Notes under the pieces: generated by a model
Database searches by the model: none
What the model saw: the letters and a program-made list of their open reading frames with translations, nothing else
What the model was told of the DNA's origin: nothing
Origin: Paraburkholderia acidicola
Lineage (GTDB): Bacteria; Pseudomonadota; Gammaproteobacteria; Burkholderiales; Burkholderiaceae
Direction: 5' to 3'
Length of the DNA: 64,000 bases
NCBI RefSeq assembly: GCF_002362315.1
Contig: NZ_MTZV01000006.1
Span: 2,294,001 to 2,358,000, forward strand
Shown here: piece by piece, positions 44,040-53,267 of the stretch
Position numbering within the stretch: the first letter of the stretch is position 1
How the letters are laid out: each line of letters begins with the position of its first letter
Translations under genes and position numbers: made by a program

Positions 44040-45439
44040 ACCGGCTCGCGTACCTGCGGGATGTCGTGCGCGGCGCGGAACTCGCGCGGCGTACCGGCGT
44101 GGTGCGCGAGACACGCGGGCTCGCCATCGAGGCACGCGGCCCGCGCGCCCGCGTGGGCGAATTGTGTGCGCTACTACCGCCCGGCTATGCGGATGCGGTT
44201 GCGGCGAGCGACATGCTGGCTACGCTGCTTGCGGCACCTGGTGCTTCGTCGGTTCCCACTGGTCCCAACGGCAGCGCACCGATGCTTGCGGAGGTCGTAG
44301 GCGTTCAGCCTGATCACGTCACCTTGATGCCTTACGGTAGCGTCAACGGTTTGTCCGCGGGCAGCACGGTGGTTGCGTTGGGCAACCAGTCGATGTACGC
44401 GGTGGGCGAGGGATTGCTCGGCCGCATCGTCGACGGCTTCGGACGACCGCTGGACGGTAAGCCCGCGCCGACACCCAGCGCATGGCGACCGCTCGAAGGA
44501 CGACCGACCAATCCGATGCAACGGCCTGCCATCACGAATGTGCTCGAAACCGGCGTGCGCAGTATCGACTGCATGCTGACGATCGGACAGGGCCAGCGAG
44601 TCGGTATTTTTGCGGGCAGTGGGGTAGGCAAGAGCACGCTGCTTGGCATGATCGCGCAGCACGTGAAGGCCGACGTCAATGTCATCGCGCTGATCGGCGA
44701 ACGCGGGCGCGAGGTGCGCGAGTTTATTGAACAACAACTCGGGGAGGCGGGACTCCAGCGCTCCGTGGTGGTGGTTGCAACCGCCGATCAACCCGCGCTC
44801 GCGCGGGTTCGTGCCGCGCACGCGGCGCTGACGATTGCAGAGTACTTCCGGGATGCCGGGCGACAGGTCGTGCTGACGATGGATTCGATCACGCGGCTCG
44901 CCATGGCGCGACGGGAGATCGGTCTCGCCGCCGGCGAACCGCCGACCGCGCGTGGCTATACCCCCTCTGTATTCGCCGAGCTTCCGCAACTATGCGAACG
45001 TTGTGGAACCGCTGCGTCCGGTGGCGCGATCACTGCACTATTGACGGTCCTGGTCGAAGGGGACGACTTCAACGAGCCGGTGTCCGACGCACTGCGCGCG
45101 ATTCTCGACGGCCACGTCGTGCTGTCGCGACAACTGGCTCACGACGGCCAGTACCCGGCGATCGACCTGCTCAAGAGCGCGAGCCGGCTGCTTCCGGTTC
45201 TGACCACGCAGGCCGAGCGCGCACTGATCGCGCGTGCGACTGCGATGCTGTCGATGCTCGAACGTAACCGGCAAATCGTCGAGCTGGGTGCGTATGAGAA
45301 GGGTGCGAATCCGGAACTGGACGACGCCATTGCGCGCGAGCGTCAGATGCGTGGGTGGCTGAATCAGGCCGGTGGCGGTATTGCCCGCGCTGACGCCTTG
45401 CGGCAATTGGCCCAGGTGCTGGAGGGCGGTACGCCATGA
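44036..45439 (+). CDS. fliI: Flagellar export ATPase FliI
   Basis: This 467-residue ATPase has Walker A GSGVGKST (194-201), Walker B VVLTMDSITR, the FliI text IGERGREVREFIEQQLGEAGLQRSVVVVATADQPALAR and the conserved catalytic Glu in that stretch. It unloads chaperones and starts export. It overlaps both neighbours by four bases. The sequence looks fully functional. Confidence 0.95.
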   Translation: MNRLAYLRDVVRGAELARRTGVVRETRGLAIEARGPRARVGELCALLPPGYADAVAASDMLATLLAAPGASSVPTGPNGSAPMLAEVVGVQPDHVTLMPYGSVNGLSAGSTVVALGNQSMYAVGEGLLGRIVDGFGRPLDGKPAPTPSAWRPLEGRPTNPMQRPAITNVLETGVRSIDCMLTIGQGQRVGIFAGSGVGKSTLLGMIAQHVKADVNVIALIGERGREVREFIEQQLGEAGLQRSVVVVATADQPALARVRAAHAALTIAEYFRDAGRQVVLTMDSITRLAMARREIGLAAGEPPTARGYTPSVFAELPQLCERCGTAASGGAITALLTVLVEGDDFNEPVSDALRAILDGHVVLSRQLAHDGQYPAIDLLKSASRLLPVLTTQAERALIARATAMLSMLERNRQIVELGAYEKGANPELDDAIARERQMRGWLNQAGGGIARADALRQLAQVLEGGTP

Positions 45440-45936
45440 GTGTAGATCTACGCGGTTTCCGTTACGCGCTGGAACCGTTGCGACGCCAATCCGAATGGCG
45501 GCTCGACATGGCACGCGCACGGGTTGCCGCAGTGGGCCGACAGATTCGCGACGCGCAGTCGCAGCTGGACGCGGCACGCAAACATTATCTGAAGCAATGC
45601 GAGTTGCTTGGTCGATCGATTGCACAGCGTCTCGACCCGGGTCTCCACCGGCACAGGTTGAGCTGGCTCGCGCGGCTGGATTCACAGGTTCGCGACGAGG
45701 AGCGCGCACTGAGCGATCTCGAAGCCGAGCGCGGCGAACTGATTGCGCAATGCCGCGTTGAAGAGCAGAAGCGAGACATGCTCGACGAGCATCGCAACAG
45801 ATGCATCGAGCAATTCGTACTCGAAGCGCGCAACCGGGTTGCGGCGGAAGCGGATCGCGACTGGTTGTCCCGTCGCGACATTCGCGAGTTTCAATCAAGA
45901 CGTACTGCATCGACACTCGACGAGGTAACACGGTGA
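45436..45936 (+). CDS. fliJ: Flagellar export chaperone-like protein FliJ
   Basis: This 166-residue, highly charged protein is predicted to be a long antiparallel coiled coil, as in FliJ, which sits in the FliI ring. Sequence similarity is low, as is normal for FliJ; the call rests on position directly after fliI, length and helical character. It overlaps fliI (ATGA) and the next gene (GTGA). Confidence 0.72.
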   Translation: MSVDLRGFRYALEPLRRQSEWRLDMARARVAAVGRQIRDAQSQLDAARKHYLKQCELLGRSIAQRLDPGLHRHRLSWLARLDSQVRDEERALSDLEAERGELIAQCRVEEQKRDMLDEHRNRCIEQFVLEARNRVAAEADRDWLSRRDIREFQSRRTASTLDEVTR

Positions 45937-46820
45937 ATCCGCTCGGTAATCTGGGCACTGGGCCGCTTGCTGTCATGCGCACGGAGCCAGTGAGAAGTGA
46001 CGACGCAGACGATCAACGTGAGTCGAATCAGAAGCAGCTCGCGTGGCAACGTGCGATGGAACAAGCTGGAATGACGACGTTGCTTGAATCGTCGGCGGGA
46101 TCCGATGCCAATGGTGGCGCGAAGATGAGCTATGCCGCAGGCGGCGGATCGCCGTTTTCGGGTGCGGATAAACCGGCTGCCGATGTACTGCGCGAGCGCG
46201 CCGGCTCATCGTCGCCGCAGTCCGCAGGCGACTTGTCGAATGAAGGCGCAGCGGGCGCTGTCGATGCACAAGGCGCCGAAACAGCATATGGACGCGTCCT
46301 GTCCTCCTCACAGGATCATGCAGGCGCACTGACGGCTTCGCCATACGACACGGATCTAACGTCTACCTCACGGCAAGCCGGCCCGGCGGAAGAGTCCGTC
46401 GTGTGGGCCGCGAGTCCGATGATCGCGCTGCGTCGGCTTCACGCTGCGGAAACACCTGCGGACCGCACACAGGCTGAGCCGGCAGAAGACGCGGGCCAGA
46501 CACGACGCGGCGCAACGGATATCGACGACACGCAGCCACACGCTGCGCAATCCGGCATGCGGCTTTACGCCGAATGGTCCGGCGATGACGTGCGAATCTG
46601 GCTGGGTGCCGATCGCACCGAGGCGCCGGCGGTCGTTCCGCTGGTCAGCCGGCTCCGGCAGTGGCTCGCGGGCCACGGTGTGCGTTTGCTCGGCGTGATC
46701 TGCAACGGGCGCACAGTCGAGCAACGCGACAACGCTTCGTTTCACGAACAGCGGCTGGCCGATACCGACGACTTCTTTGCCGCACCTCAACCGCACTCTC
46801 ATCTCAAGGAACTTCCATGA
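45933..46820 (+). CDS. FliK-position protein, divergent (hook-length control candidate)
   Basis: This 295-residue protein starts at a GTG overlapping the fliJ stop. The first two thirds are low-complexity and rich in Ala, Ser, Asp and Gln, as in FliK rulers. A folded C-terminal part (GMRLYAEWSGDDVRIWLGAD, VSRLRQWLAGHGVRLLGVICNG) could match the FliK switch domain in topology but lacks its usual sequence. Position between fliJ and flgD is the classic fliK place. Function as hook ruler is inferred. Confidence 0.5.
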   Translation: MNPLGNLGTGPLAVMRTEPVRSDDADDQRESNQKQLAWQRAMEQAGMTTLLESSAGSDANGGAKMSYAAGGGSPFSGADKPAADVLRERAGSSSPQSAGDLSNEGAAGAVDAQGAETAYGRVLSSSQDHAGALTASPYDTDLTSTSRQAGPAEESVVWAASPMIALRRLHAAETPADRTQAEPAEDAGQTRRGATDIDDTQPHAAQSGMRLYAEWSGDDVRIWLGADRTEAPAVVPLVSRLRQWLAGHGVRLLGVICNGRTVEQRDNASFHEQRLADTDDFFAAPQPHSHLKELP

Positions 46821-47221
46821 CGATCAGCGCAGTCACCGGTACGTCCGGATCAGCGGTTCCGCCGCAATCCAGTCTGAACATGCAGGATTTCCTGAAAGTG
46901 CTGCTGACCCAGCTGACCTATCAGGACCCGATGAAGCCCATGGATAACGAACAGTTCATGGCTCAGATTGCGCAGTTCACGACCTTGCAACAGACGCAGC
47001 AAATGAACAGCAACATCGCGCAGCTGCTGACCAATCAGGCATCGCTGCAGTCGGTCGGTCTGATCGGTCGCACTGTGGATCTGACGACGAACTCCGGCGC
47101 GGTGACGGGCACCGTGACCGCGCTGTCGCTGGCAGGAAGTTCGCCGCAACTGACGGTCAAGACCGGCGCCGGTGCGACGCTCACCAATATCGACCTGAGT
47201 CAGGTCACGACCGTGCGTTGA
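46817..47221 (+). CDS. flgD: Hook-cap protein FlgD, short form
   Basis: This 134-residue protein has the FlgD N-terminal signature QDFLKVLLTQLTYQDPMKPMDNEQFMAQIAQFTTLQQTQQMN and the start of the Tudor-like domain (SVGLIGRTVDLTTNSGAVTGTVTAL). Usual FlgD proteins have about 220 residues; the Ig-like half is absent here. The ATG overlaps the preceding stop, so the start is firm. Confidence 0.9.
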   Translation: MTISAVTGTSGSAVPPQSSLNMQDFLKVLLTQLTYQDPMKPMDNEQFMAQIAQFTTLQQTQQMNSNIAQLLTNQASLQSVGLIGRTVDLTTNSGAVTGTVTALSLAGSSPQLTVKTGAGATLTNIDLSQVTTVR

Positions 47222-47250
47222 TACGCAAGTCGACATATCAGGAGATCCAG

Positions 47251-48432
47251 ATGCTCGATACGATCCACATCGCAATGAGTGGCCTGAACGGATATGAAAA
47301 AGGGCTGCGCGTTATTTCGAACGATACCGCCAACCTGAATACGCCCGGCTTCAAGGGTTCGAGTCTGCAATTCGCGGACATGTTCTATTCGGACGGGCAG
47401 CCCATGGGCGACGGACAGAACCGTGAGCAGTATGGGTACGGTCTGGACACGCTTGGTACGGTGCTGAACTTCCAGCAGGGACAGTTGCAGACGACGGGCA
47501 ACGATCTGGACCTCGCGGTGGACGGCTCCGGGCTCTTTATGATGCGCGACGGCAGCGGTGCGATCCACGGTTCACGCGATGGTCGCCTCAAATTCACCAA
47601 CGACGGCACGCTGGTGTCGTCGACGACGAACGAACAGGTGATGGCGCGCGACGGTCACGGCAATCTGGTTTCGGTCAATATCGGTGGAATGCGGACCAGT
47701 CCGGCCGGTGCGACGACCACGATCGCGTTGTCCGGGAATCTGTCGAGTAGCGTCAATTCGCAGACGGTCGGTGGCATCACCGTGATCGACAGGACGGGTA
47801 CGGCGCATGCACTGTCGTTGAAGTTCGACGCGCAGAGCGGTACAGCCGGTGCATGGGCCATTACGCTGCTCGACGGAACCCGGACTGTTGGAACCGGCAA
47901 GATGACTTTCGCCAACGGCAGGCCGGACGCATCGAGCAACCGCGTGACGGTGGCTTACACACCCGACGGGCAACCCTCGATCCCGCTGCAACTCGATTTT
48001 TCCACGGACGTGACCTCGTACGACTCGGGCACCCAGACGACACTGACGATGAAGTCGCAGGACGGCTATGGCCCGGGCAATCTGAGCCGCGCGACGTTTG
48101 ACGCGAGCGGCACGCTCCAGCTCGCCTACTCGAATGGACAGACAACCCACGGGCCGCGGCTGGCGCTAGGCCAGTTCAATTCGCAAGACGCTATCCGGCC
48201 GGTCGGGAACAACGAATTCGAAACGACCGGTGGTCAGACGTGGCAGATCGGCGTGGCAGGAGAGCAAGGGCTTGGTAGCTTGCGCTCCGGTACCGTCGAG
48301 ATTTCGAATGTCGACCTGTCGCAGGAGTTCAGCAATCTGGTCATCATGCAACGCGGCTATCAGGCGTCGTCGCAGATCGTGTCGACAGCCAGCGACATGC
48401 TTAACCAGCTGTTTCAGATGCAGAGCAAATGA
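47251..48432 (+). CDS. flgE: Flagellar hook protein FlgE
   Basis: This 393-residue hook subunit begins MLDTIHIAMSGLNGYEKGLRVISN with the axial motif DTANLNTPGFKGSSLQFADM and ends VDLSQEFSNLVIMQRGYQASSQIVSTASDMLNQL, both diagnostic. CAGGAGA precedes the ATG at 47251. It builds the hook on the rod, so the structure predicted from this cluster ends in a hook at least. Its stop overlaps the next gene. Confidence 0.93.
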   Translation: MLDTIHIAMSGLNGYEKGLRVISNDTANLNTPGFKGSSLQFADMFYSDGQPMGDGQNREQYGYGLDTLGTVLNFQQGQLQTTGNDLDLAVDGSGLFMMRDGSGAIHGSRDGRLKFTNDGTLVSSTTNEQVMARDGHGNLVSVNIGGMRTSPAGATTTIALSGNLSSSVNSQTVGGITVIDRTGTAHALSLKFDAQSGTAGAWAITLLDGTRTVGTGKMTFANGRPDASSNRVTVAYTPDGQPSIPLQLDFSTDVTSYDSGTQTTLTMKSQDGYGPGNLSRATFDASGTLQLAYSNGQTTHGPRLALGQFNSQDAIRPVGNNEFETTGGQTWQIGVAGEQGLGSLRSGTVEISNVDLSQEFSNLVIMQRGYQASSQIVSTASDMLNQLFQMQSK

Positions 48433-49445
48433 ATATGTATCCCGGCGAGCGCGCTCACGCAGAGACACCCGATGCTCTGCTATCCGTCGAGGCGTCGACG
48501 CAGGCGGTTCGGGCCTTGCGCTGGTGGTCCGAACCGCAACGAGCACATCTGTCCCAGGCCGTCGAGGCAGCGCTGCGACGCTGGCAACAGGCGTGGGATC
48601 CAGCGCCTGCCGAGCCCGCAGGCGAGGACATCGTACGTTGCGAGCCGGCTGCGGGACCGGTAGCGACCATGACATGGCGGGCGCTACCCGTCGATGCCCG
48701 GATCGGACGTGCGTGGTATGCACTGACGCTGACGGCTGCGCCAGACGATGCCGCACCGTCGCCGCTATGGGCCGCGTTGCTGCCGTCTCTCGTTGAGCAG
48801 CTCGCGTCGCACACGCATGGCCTCGCGCGCGATCGAACGGGTCACAGCGCGAATCTGGCGCAGGAAACGGCACATGCCGCCTGGACGGATTGTGGCCGGC
48901 ACCTGGCCGATCTGTTTAACCAGGCGGGCGACGCGGCGCACCTTACCGCACCGCGAACCGGCAGCGCCGACGAAGCGCCCGCGCTGGACATCTGGGTACC
49001 CTGGTCCGGCGCATTGAGGCTGACCGTGCGGTGGTGGTCGACGGAAATCCATGTTCTTGTCGGCGACGGCTGTGTTCGCACGCTGCTGGGTTCCGGGTCG
49101 TCTTCCGCGCCCGCTGTCCATGACAGGGATGCACGCGGCGACACAGTGCGACGACCCGAACTCGTGCCTGTCATTCACGCACTGGCCGGTTACCCGATCA
49201 CGATGAATGTCGAGTTGACGCCCGTCGAGCTGGACCTGGGCGCGTTGACAACGATGAGCGTTGGAGACGTGCTGCGTACTTCCCACGAACTGTCCACGCC
49301 GTTGCTGGTAACGGACGAGAGAGGAAAGTTTTTCTGCGGCGGCTTTCTCGGGCGCTCGGACGACCGGCGTGCCATCGAACTGCTTTCCGATATGCCGTCC
49401 GTAACGCCGGTCACGGCCCGTACGGGGCCGGACATCCCCCACTGA
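48429..49445 (+). CDS. FliM/SctQ-like C-ring protein
   Basis: This 338-residue protein ends with a SpoA-type domain (VELDLGALTTMSVGDVLRTSHELSTPLLVTDERGKFFCGGFLG), as in FliM, FliN and the type III secretion protein SctQ. The part before it is only weakly similar to the FliM middle domain. The CheY-binding N-terminal peptide of FliM (LSQxEIDALL) is absent; the protein begins MNMYPGERAHAETPDALLSV. It would form the sorting platform or C ring with FliN, but without chemotactic control. It overlaps flgE by four bases. Confidence 0.65.
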   Translation: MNMYPGERAHAETPDALLSVEASTQAVRALRWWSEPQRAHLSQAVEAALRRWQQAWDPAPAEPAGEDIVRCEPAAGPVATMTWRALPVDARIGRAWYALTLTAAPDDAAPSPLWAALLPSLVEQLASHTHGLARDRTGHSANLAQETAHAAWTDCGRHLADLFNQAGDAAHLTAPRTGSADEAPALDIWVPWSGALRLTVRWWSTEIHVLVGDGCVRTLLGSGSSSAPAVHDRDARGDTVRRPELVPVIHALAGYPITMNVELTPVELDLGALTTMSVGDVLRTSHELSTPLLVTDERGKFFCGGFLGRSDDRRAIELLSDMPSVTPVTARTGPDIPH

Positions 49446-49524
49446 AACCGCGGCCTCCGGGACGCGCGCGAGCTATCCGCGCGTCGCCTGTCGACGCCCT
49501 GCCCAACTGACTGACCCTGACTCC

Positions 49525-49905
49525 ATGACCATGTCGAACCACAACGCTCAACCTGCCAGCTCATCCGAATCGCCAGTCGCGCAAGTGCTTGCATTGAGCG
49601 AACTGAAACAGCAACCCGCATCGGACAACCACGCCACCATGCCGTCGATCGCGGCGTTACCCGGTGCGAACAATCCGTTGCACCAGGTGAAGGCCCACCT
49701 GACCGTGCACGTCGGTTCAGCCGTCATTCCCGTCGGCGAACTGATGGCAGCGAAGCAATCGCAGGTCGTGCGGCTCGATCGTCGTATCGAGCAGGCGGTC
49801 GACATCATGCTGGAGGGGCAAGTCGTCGCGCGCGGACAACTCGTTGCGGTCGGCGAGCATTTTGGCGTGCGCATCACCGAACTGCCCGTACCGTTGACCG
49901 TCTGA
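49525..49905 (+). CDS. fliN: C-ring protein FliN
   Basis: This 126-residue protein has a variable N-terminus of 50 residues and a canonical SpoA domain (VGSAVIPVGELMAAKQSQVVRLDRRIEQAVDIMLEGQVVARGQLVAVGEHFGVRITEL). FliN forms the base of the C ring and docks FliH-FliI. An 80-base gap separates it from the FliM-like gene. Confidence 0.92.
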   Translation: MTMSNHNAQPASSSESPVAQVLALSELKQQPASDNHATMPSIAALPGANNPLHQVKAHLTVHVGSAVIPVGELMAAKQSQVVRLDRRIEQAVDIMLEGQVVARGQLVAVGEHFGVRITELPVPLTV

Positions 49906-49915
49906 GCCGAACCGA

Positions 49916-50326
49916 ATGGTCTATCAAAGCATTCTTCCCGCGACACTGCCGCTGGTGCGCGACTCCGGGTTCGCATCGGGCGGCGTCGACGCACGCTGGC
50001 TCGCGCTGCTCGGCGTGCTGGTGTGTATTGCCTGCTTCGTCGCGACGAAGCTGCGTAGCCGCCGCATGAGCGGGGCGAGCACCGCCAACCGGCGAACGTG
50101 GGCCGCGCGTTTCGGCATGGCAAGCACCGACAATCCGCTTCGCGTCGTGCAATCGGTTCGTTTGACGCAACGTGCCTCGGTGCACGTGGTGCGTTGGGGA
50201 GAGCGGGAGTGGCTGATTGGCTGCACGGACCAGCATCTGTCGGTGCTGGATGACCTTTCCGGGGCGAGCGGCCAGCAGCACAAGGGTCCGGTCACCGAAT
50301 CGCCTCGGCCTGCGGAGGACGCATGA
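49916..50326 (+). CDS. fliO: Flagellar export protein FliO
   Basis: This 136-residue protein has one membrane segment (LALLGVLVCIACFVATKL) and the FliO domain (RVVQSVRLTQRASVHVVRWGEREWLIGCTDQHLSVL). FliO helps FliP oligomerise. It overlaps fliP by four bases. Confidence 0.87.
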   Translation: MVYQSILPATLPLVRDSGFASGGVDARWLALLGVLVCIACFVATKLRSRRMSGASTANRRTWAARFGMASTDNPLRVVQSVRLTQRASVHVVRWGEREWLIGCTDQHLSVLDDLSGASGQQHKGPVTESPRPAEDA

Positions 50327-51114
50327 ACCGCAAGCGCAGCCTGTGGCGTGTCCTGCTAGCCATCGTGCTATTCGTCGTCGTTCAGGCATACGCGGTGCAG
50401 CCCGCGCTGGCCGCCGATCCTATTGCTGCGCTGACGCCGTTCGCGACCGGCCATGCCGCGCAGGGACAACTGAGCACGCCCAATGCGGAAACGGCACAGG
50501 CGTTGCGCATCGTGCTCGGGCTCACGATACTCGCGGTGCTTCCCGCGTTGCTCGTATCGTTGACCTCGTTCCTGCGCATCATCATCGTGCTGTCGATGTT
50601 GCGCCACGCGATCGGCATGCAGGAGACACCGCCCAATACCGTGCTGATCGGTCTGGCGTTGTTCCTGACGCTGTTTACGATGTCGCCGGTGCTGGAGCGC
50701 ATGAACAAGGATGCGCTGCAACCGTTCATGGCAGGTTCGCTGTCGATCGAGGCAGCGGTCGACAAGGGCAGCGTTCCGTTACGGGAATTCATGGTCCGCC
50801 AGACCCGCGAGGAGGATCTCGCGCTGATGGTGGAGCTGTCCCGGGCCAAGCCGCCCAAGACCATGGACGACATCAGCAACGTCCAGCTCATTCCCGCCTA
50901 TATGCTCTCCGAGCTTCGGGCAGGATTTCAGATCGGCTTCGTGGTGTTTCTGCCGTTCCTGCTGATCGATCTGATTGTCTCCAGTGTGTTGATGGCATTG
51001 GGCATGATGATGATGCCGCCTGCGACCATTTCACTGCCGCTCAAGATCCTCATGTTCGTGTTGATCGATGGTTGGAGCCTGTTGCTGAAGGCTCTGGTCG
51101 GATCGTTTCATTGA
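50323..51114 (+). CDS. fliP: Flagellar export gate protein FliP
   Basis: This 263-residue gate protein has a cleavable signal (VQPALAADP) and the FliP core (VSLTSFLRIIIVLSMLRHAIGMQETPPN, ALFLTLFTMSPVLERMNKDALQPF, IPAYMLSELRAGFQIGFVVFLPFLLIDLIVSSVLMALGMMMMPP). Note that fliP is 20 kb away from fliQ and fliR, which open the cluster, although the three usually lie together. Confidence 0.95.
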   Translation: MNRKRSLWRVLLAIVLFVVVQAYAVQPALAADPIAALTPFATGHAAQGQLSTPNAETAQALRIVLGLTILAVLPALLVSLTSFLRIIIVLSMLRHAIGMQETPPNTVLIGLALFLTLFTMSPVLERMNKDALQPFMAGSLSIEAAVDKGSVPLREFMVRQTREEDLALMVELSRAKPPKTMDDISNVQLIPAYMLSELRAGFQIGFVVFLPFLLIDLIVSSVLMALGMMMMPPATISLPLKILMFVLIDGWSLLLKALVGSFH

Positions 51115-51129
51115 GGCGAACGCACGGAC

Positions 51130-52014
51130 ATGGCGAGTTCGCGATCCGGTCCATCGATGCGCGACGGCGGTAGCGATCCGTCGGGATCGACCGTAGCCGC
51201 AACGATTGCCTCTTCGCGACCAGCGGACGAAGAGGGTGATGAAGCGCTCGTCCAGCAGTGGTGGTCGCTGTTTCGTCCAAGGGTGAGTGAAGATGCACCG
51301 GCATACGGTGCAGCGGGAACGGTGGGGAACGAACCGCCGGCGGTGCGCGAACAACTGATCGCGCACTACCTGCCGCTCGCGCGCATGATGGCGGGAAAAC
51401 TCTATGCGGGCCGGATGCACAACGAGATCGAGTTCGACGACTATCTGCAGTTTGCGACCATTGGATTGATTGAAGCAATTGACCGGTTCGACCCGTGGCG
51501 AGCGGTGCAATTCAAGACCTACGCGACGGTGCGCATGCGTGGCGCTGTGCTGAACGGGCTGGAGCGTCTCTCGGAAAAGCAGCAGCAAATAGCTTGCCGA
51601 CAGAGGTTGCGTGAAGAACGTGCAGGATCGTTTGCGACCGATGCGCTGCCCGACGATCTCGACAGCCTGTTCGGTATGCTCGCGGAGGTCGGTGTGGGCC
51701 TCGCGCTAGGCATCCTGCTCGAAGGGTCGGGCATGATCGACGAGTCGCCGCAGGCTGGATTGCAGGAACAGCCCGGTTACTTCGCGCATGTCGAATTGCA
51801 GCAATTGCGCGAACAGGTGCGCTCGCTCGTCGATACCTTGCCCGGGCAGGAGCGCATGGTGATTCGGCTGCACTACGTGCAGGAAATGTCCTTCGCGGAT
51901 ATTGCGCTGGAACTGGGTGTGTCGAGAGGGCGCATCGCCCAGATCCATCGCAAGGCGCTTGGATCGCTGCGTACCCAGTGCAATGCATCGCGATCGTGCG
52001 ATGTGGCCTGGTAG
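51130..52014 (+). CDS. fliA: Sigma-28 family factor FliA
   Basis: This 294-residue sigma factor has region 2 (HYLPLARMMAGKLYAGRM, FDDYLQFATIGLIEAIDRFDPWRAVQFKTYATVRMRGAVLNGL) and region 4 (LPGQERMVIRLHYVQEMSFADIALELGVSRGRIAQIHRKAL) of the FliA family. An unusual N-terminal extension of about 70 residues precedes region 2. FliA normally reads late flagellar promoters; no anti-sigma FlgM gene is in the window. A candidate FliA promoter occurs upstream of the Hint-domain gene at 56.4 kb. Confidence 0.92.
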   Translation: MASSRSGPSMRDGGSDPSGSTVAATIASSRPADEEGDEALVQQWWSLFRPRVSEDAPAYGAAGTVGNEPPAVREQLIAHYLPLARMMAGKLYAGRMHNEIEFDDYLQFATIGLIEAIDRFDPWRAVQFKTYATVRMRGAVLNGLERLSEKQQQIACRQRLREERAGSFATDALPDDLDSLFGMLAEVGVGLALGILLEGSGMIDESPQAGLQEQPGYFAHVELQQLREQVRSLVDTLPGQERMVIRLHYVQEMSFADIALELGVSRGRIAQIHRKALGSLRTQCNASRSCDVAW

Positions 52015-52073
52015 CCCGCTTTGCGTCGATCCATTGAATACATACGCGCGCACGCCGCGCAAGGAGATCAGGA

Positions 52074-53258
52074 ATGACCGAGCTTCACTCGCAGCAGCCG
52101 GCGCAGTCGGCGGAACTCGAGCGCCTTGTCCGTCTGGAAGCGTACCTGCAAAGCGACCCGCGCAACGCGTCATTGCTCGCGGATGCATTCGATACAGCGA
52201 TAGGTGTCGGGCGCCATGACGCCGCGCGTCGTTTTGTCGAGCAGGCCGAGGCGCTGTTCGACGGGCAGTCCGAGCAGCGCAGCCACTGGCAATTCAGGCG
52301 AGCTTCGCTGTGCATGGCGACGCACGACGATCTTGAGGCGCGGCGCTTGCTCGAAGCGCTTGTCGCGAGTGGCGAAACGCACCCCGCTATCGCCTGCAAC
52401 CTGGCGCAACTGTCGTTTCGACACGCGGCCTATGCAGAGGCGCTCGAACAACTACAGCCGTTACTGGAGCGCGACGATGCGTCCGCGATCGACGAGGTGC
52501 GGGTGCTGGCCCTGCGAATCTGGCATCGACTTGGGCAAGTGACACAGGCGCTGGAATGGTTCGACGCCTCGGTCCCGAGACTCGATGGCGTGCCCGTCGC
52601 ATCTGCGACGGTTATGGGCGTCGCGAGTCTTCTCGCGCTGGACGCGCAACGCATGAGCGATGCAAAAGCGTGGTCAACTCACGCATTGACGGGCGATGGT
52701 ACGCAGATGGAGGCTCTGGTGACGCGCGGCACCATTGCGCTGGCGGAAGACGATATTCGTCAGGCGCGGCAACTGCTAGGTCAGGCGCTTGAAGTCAATG
52801 CCGAAGATGGCCGCGCATGGTCGGCACTTGCTTTCGTCGACATGCTGGATATGCAACTGGCTTCCGCCGAGACCTGCTTTCAGCGATCGCTGAAAACCAT
52901 GCCCGAGCACATCGGTACCTGGCATGGCCTCGCATGGTGTTACCTGCTACAGCAGAAACTGCAGCAGGCACGCGAGATTTTTGAACAGGCACTGGCGATC
53001 GATCGAAATTTCGCCGAGAGTCACGGCGGACTCGCCGTAGTCGATGCGATTCAAGACCGACGTGAGCAGGCCGAGCAGTCGATTGCCGTTGCGCTGAAGC
53101 TCGATTCCCGAAGCCTCGCCGCGCGCTACGCGCAGGCGATACTGCGCGAAGAGGCCAACGACCCGCAGGCGATCAGGACACTTGCCCGGCATTTGCTGGG
53201 ATCGAACGAGGCGGCTGGTGTCATCCGCGTAGCCGACCGGGTGATGAAGGGCGGTTAG
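52074..53258 (+). CDS. TPR-repeat protein at the end of the flagellar-type cluster
   Basis: This 394-residue soluble protein is built of tetratricopeptide repeats (for example QMEALVTRGTIALAEDDIRQARQLLGQALEVN and AESHGGLAVVDAIQDRREQAEQSIAVAL), with at least six units and no signal peptide. AAGGAGATCAGG before the ATG is a strong ribosome site. TPR proteins in type III loci often serve as chaperones for secreted substrates; such a role here is inferred from position after fliA. It converges with the small gene at 53268-53666. Confidence 0.8.
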   Translation: MTELHSQQPAQSAELERLVRLEAYLQSDPRNASLLADAFDTAIGVGRHDAARRFVEQAEALFDGQSEQRSHWQFRRASLCMATHDDLEARRLLEALVASGETHPAIACNLAQLSFRHAAYAEALEQLQPLLERDDASAIDEVRVLALRIWHRLGQVTQALEWFDASVPRLDGVPVASATVMGVASLLALDAQRMSDAKAWSTHALTGDGTQMEALVTRGTIALAEDDIRQARQLLGQALEVNAEDGRAWSALAFVDMLDMQLASAETCFQRSLKTMPEHIGTWHGLAWCYLLQQKLQQAREIFEQALAIDRNFAESHGGLAVVDAIQDRREQAEQSIAVALKLDSRSLAARYAQAILREEANDPQAIRTLARHLLGSNEAAGVIRVADRVMKGG

Positions 53259-53267
53259 TGCGGTTGT

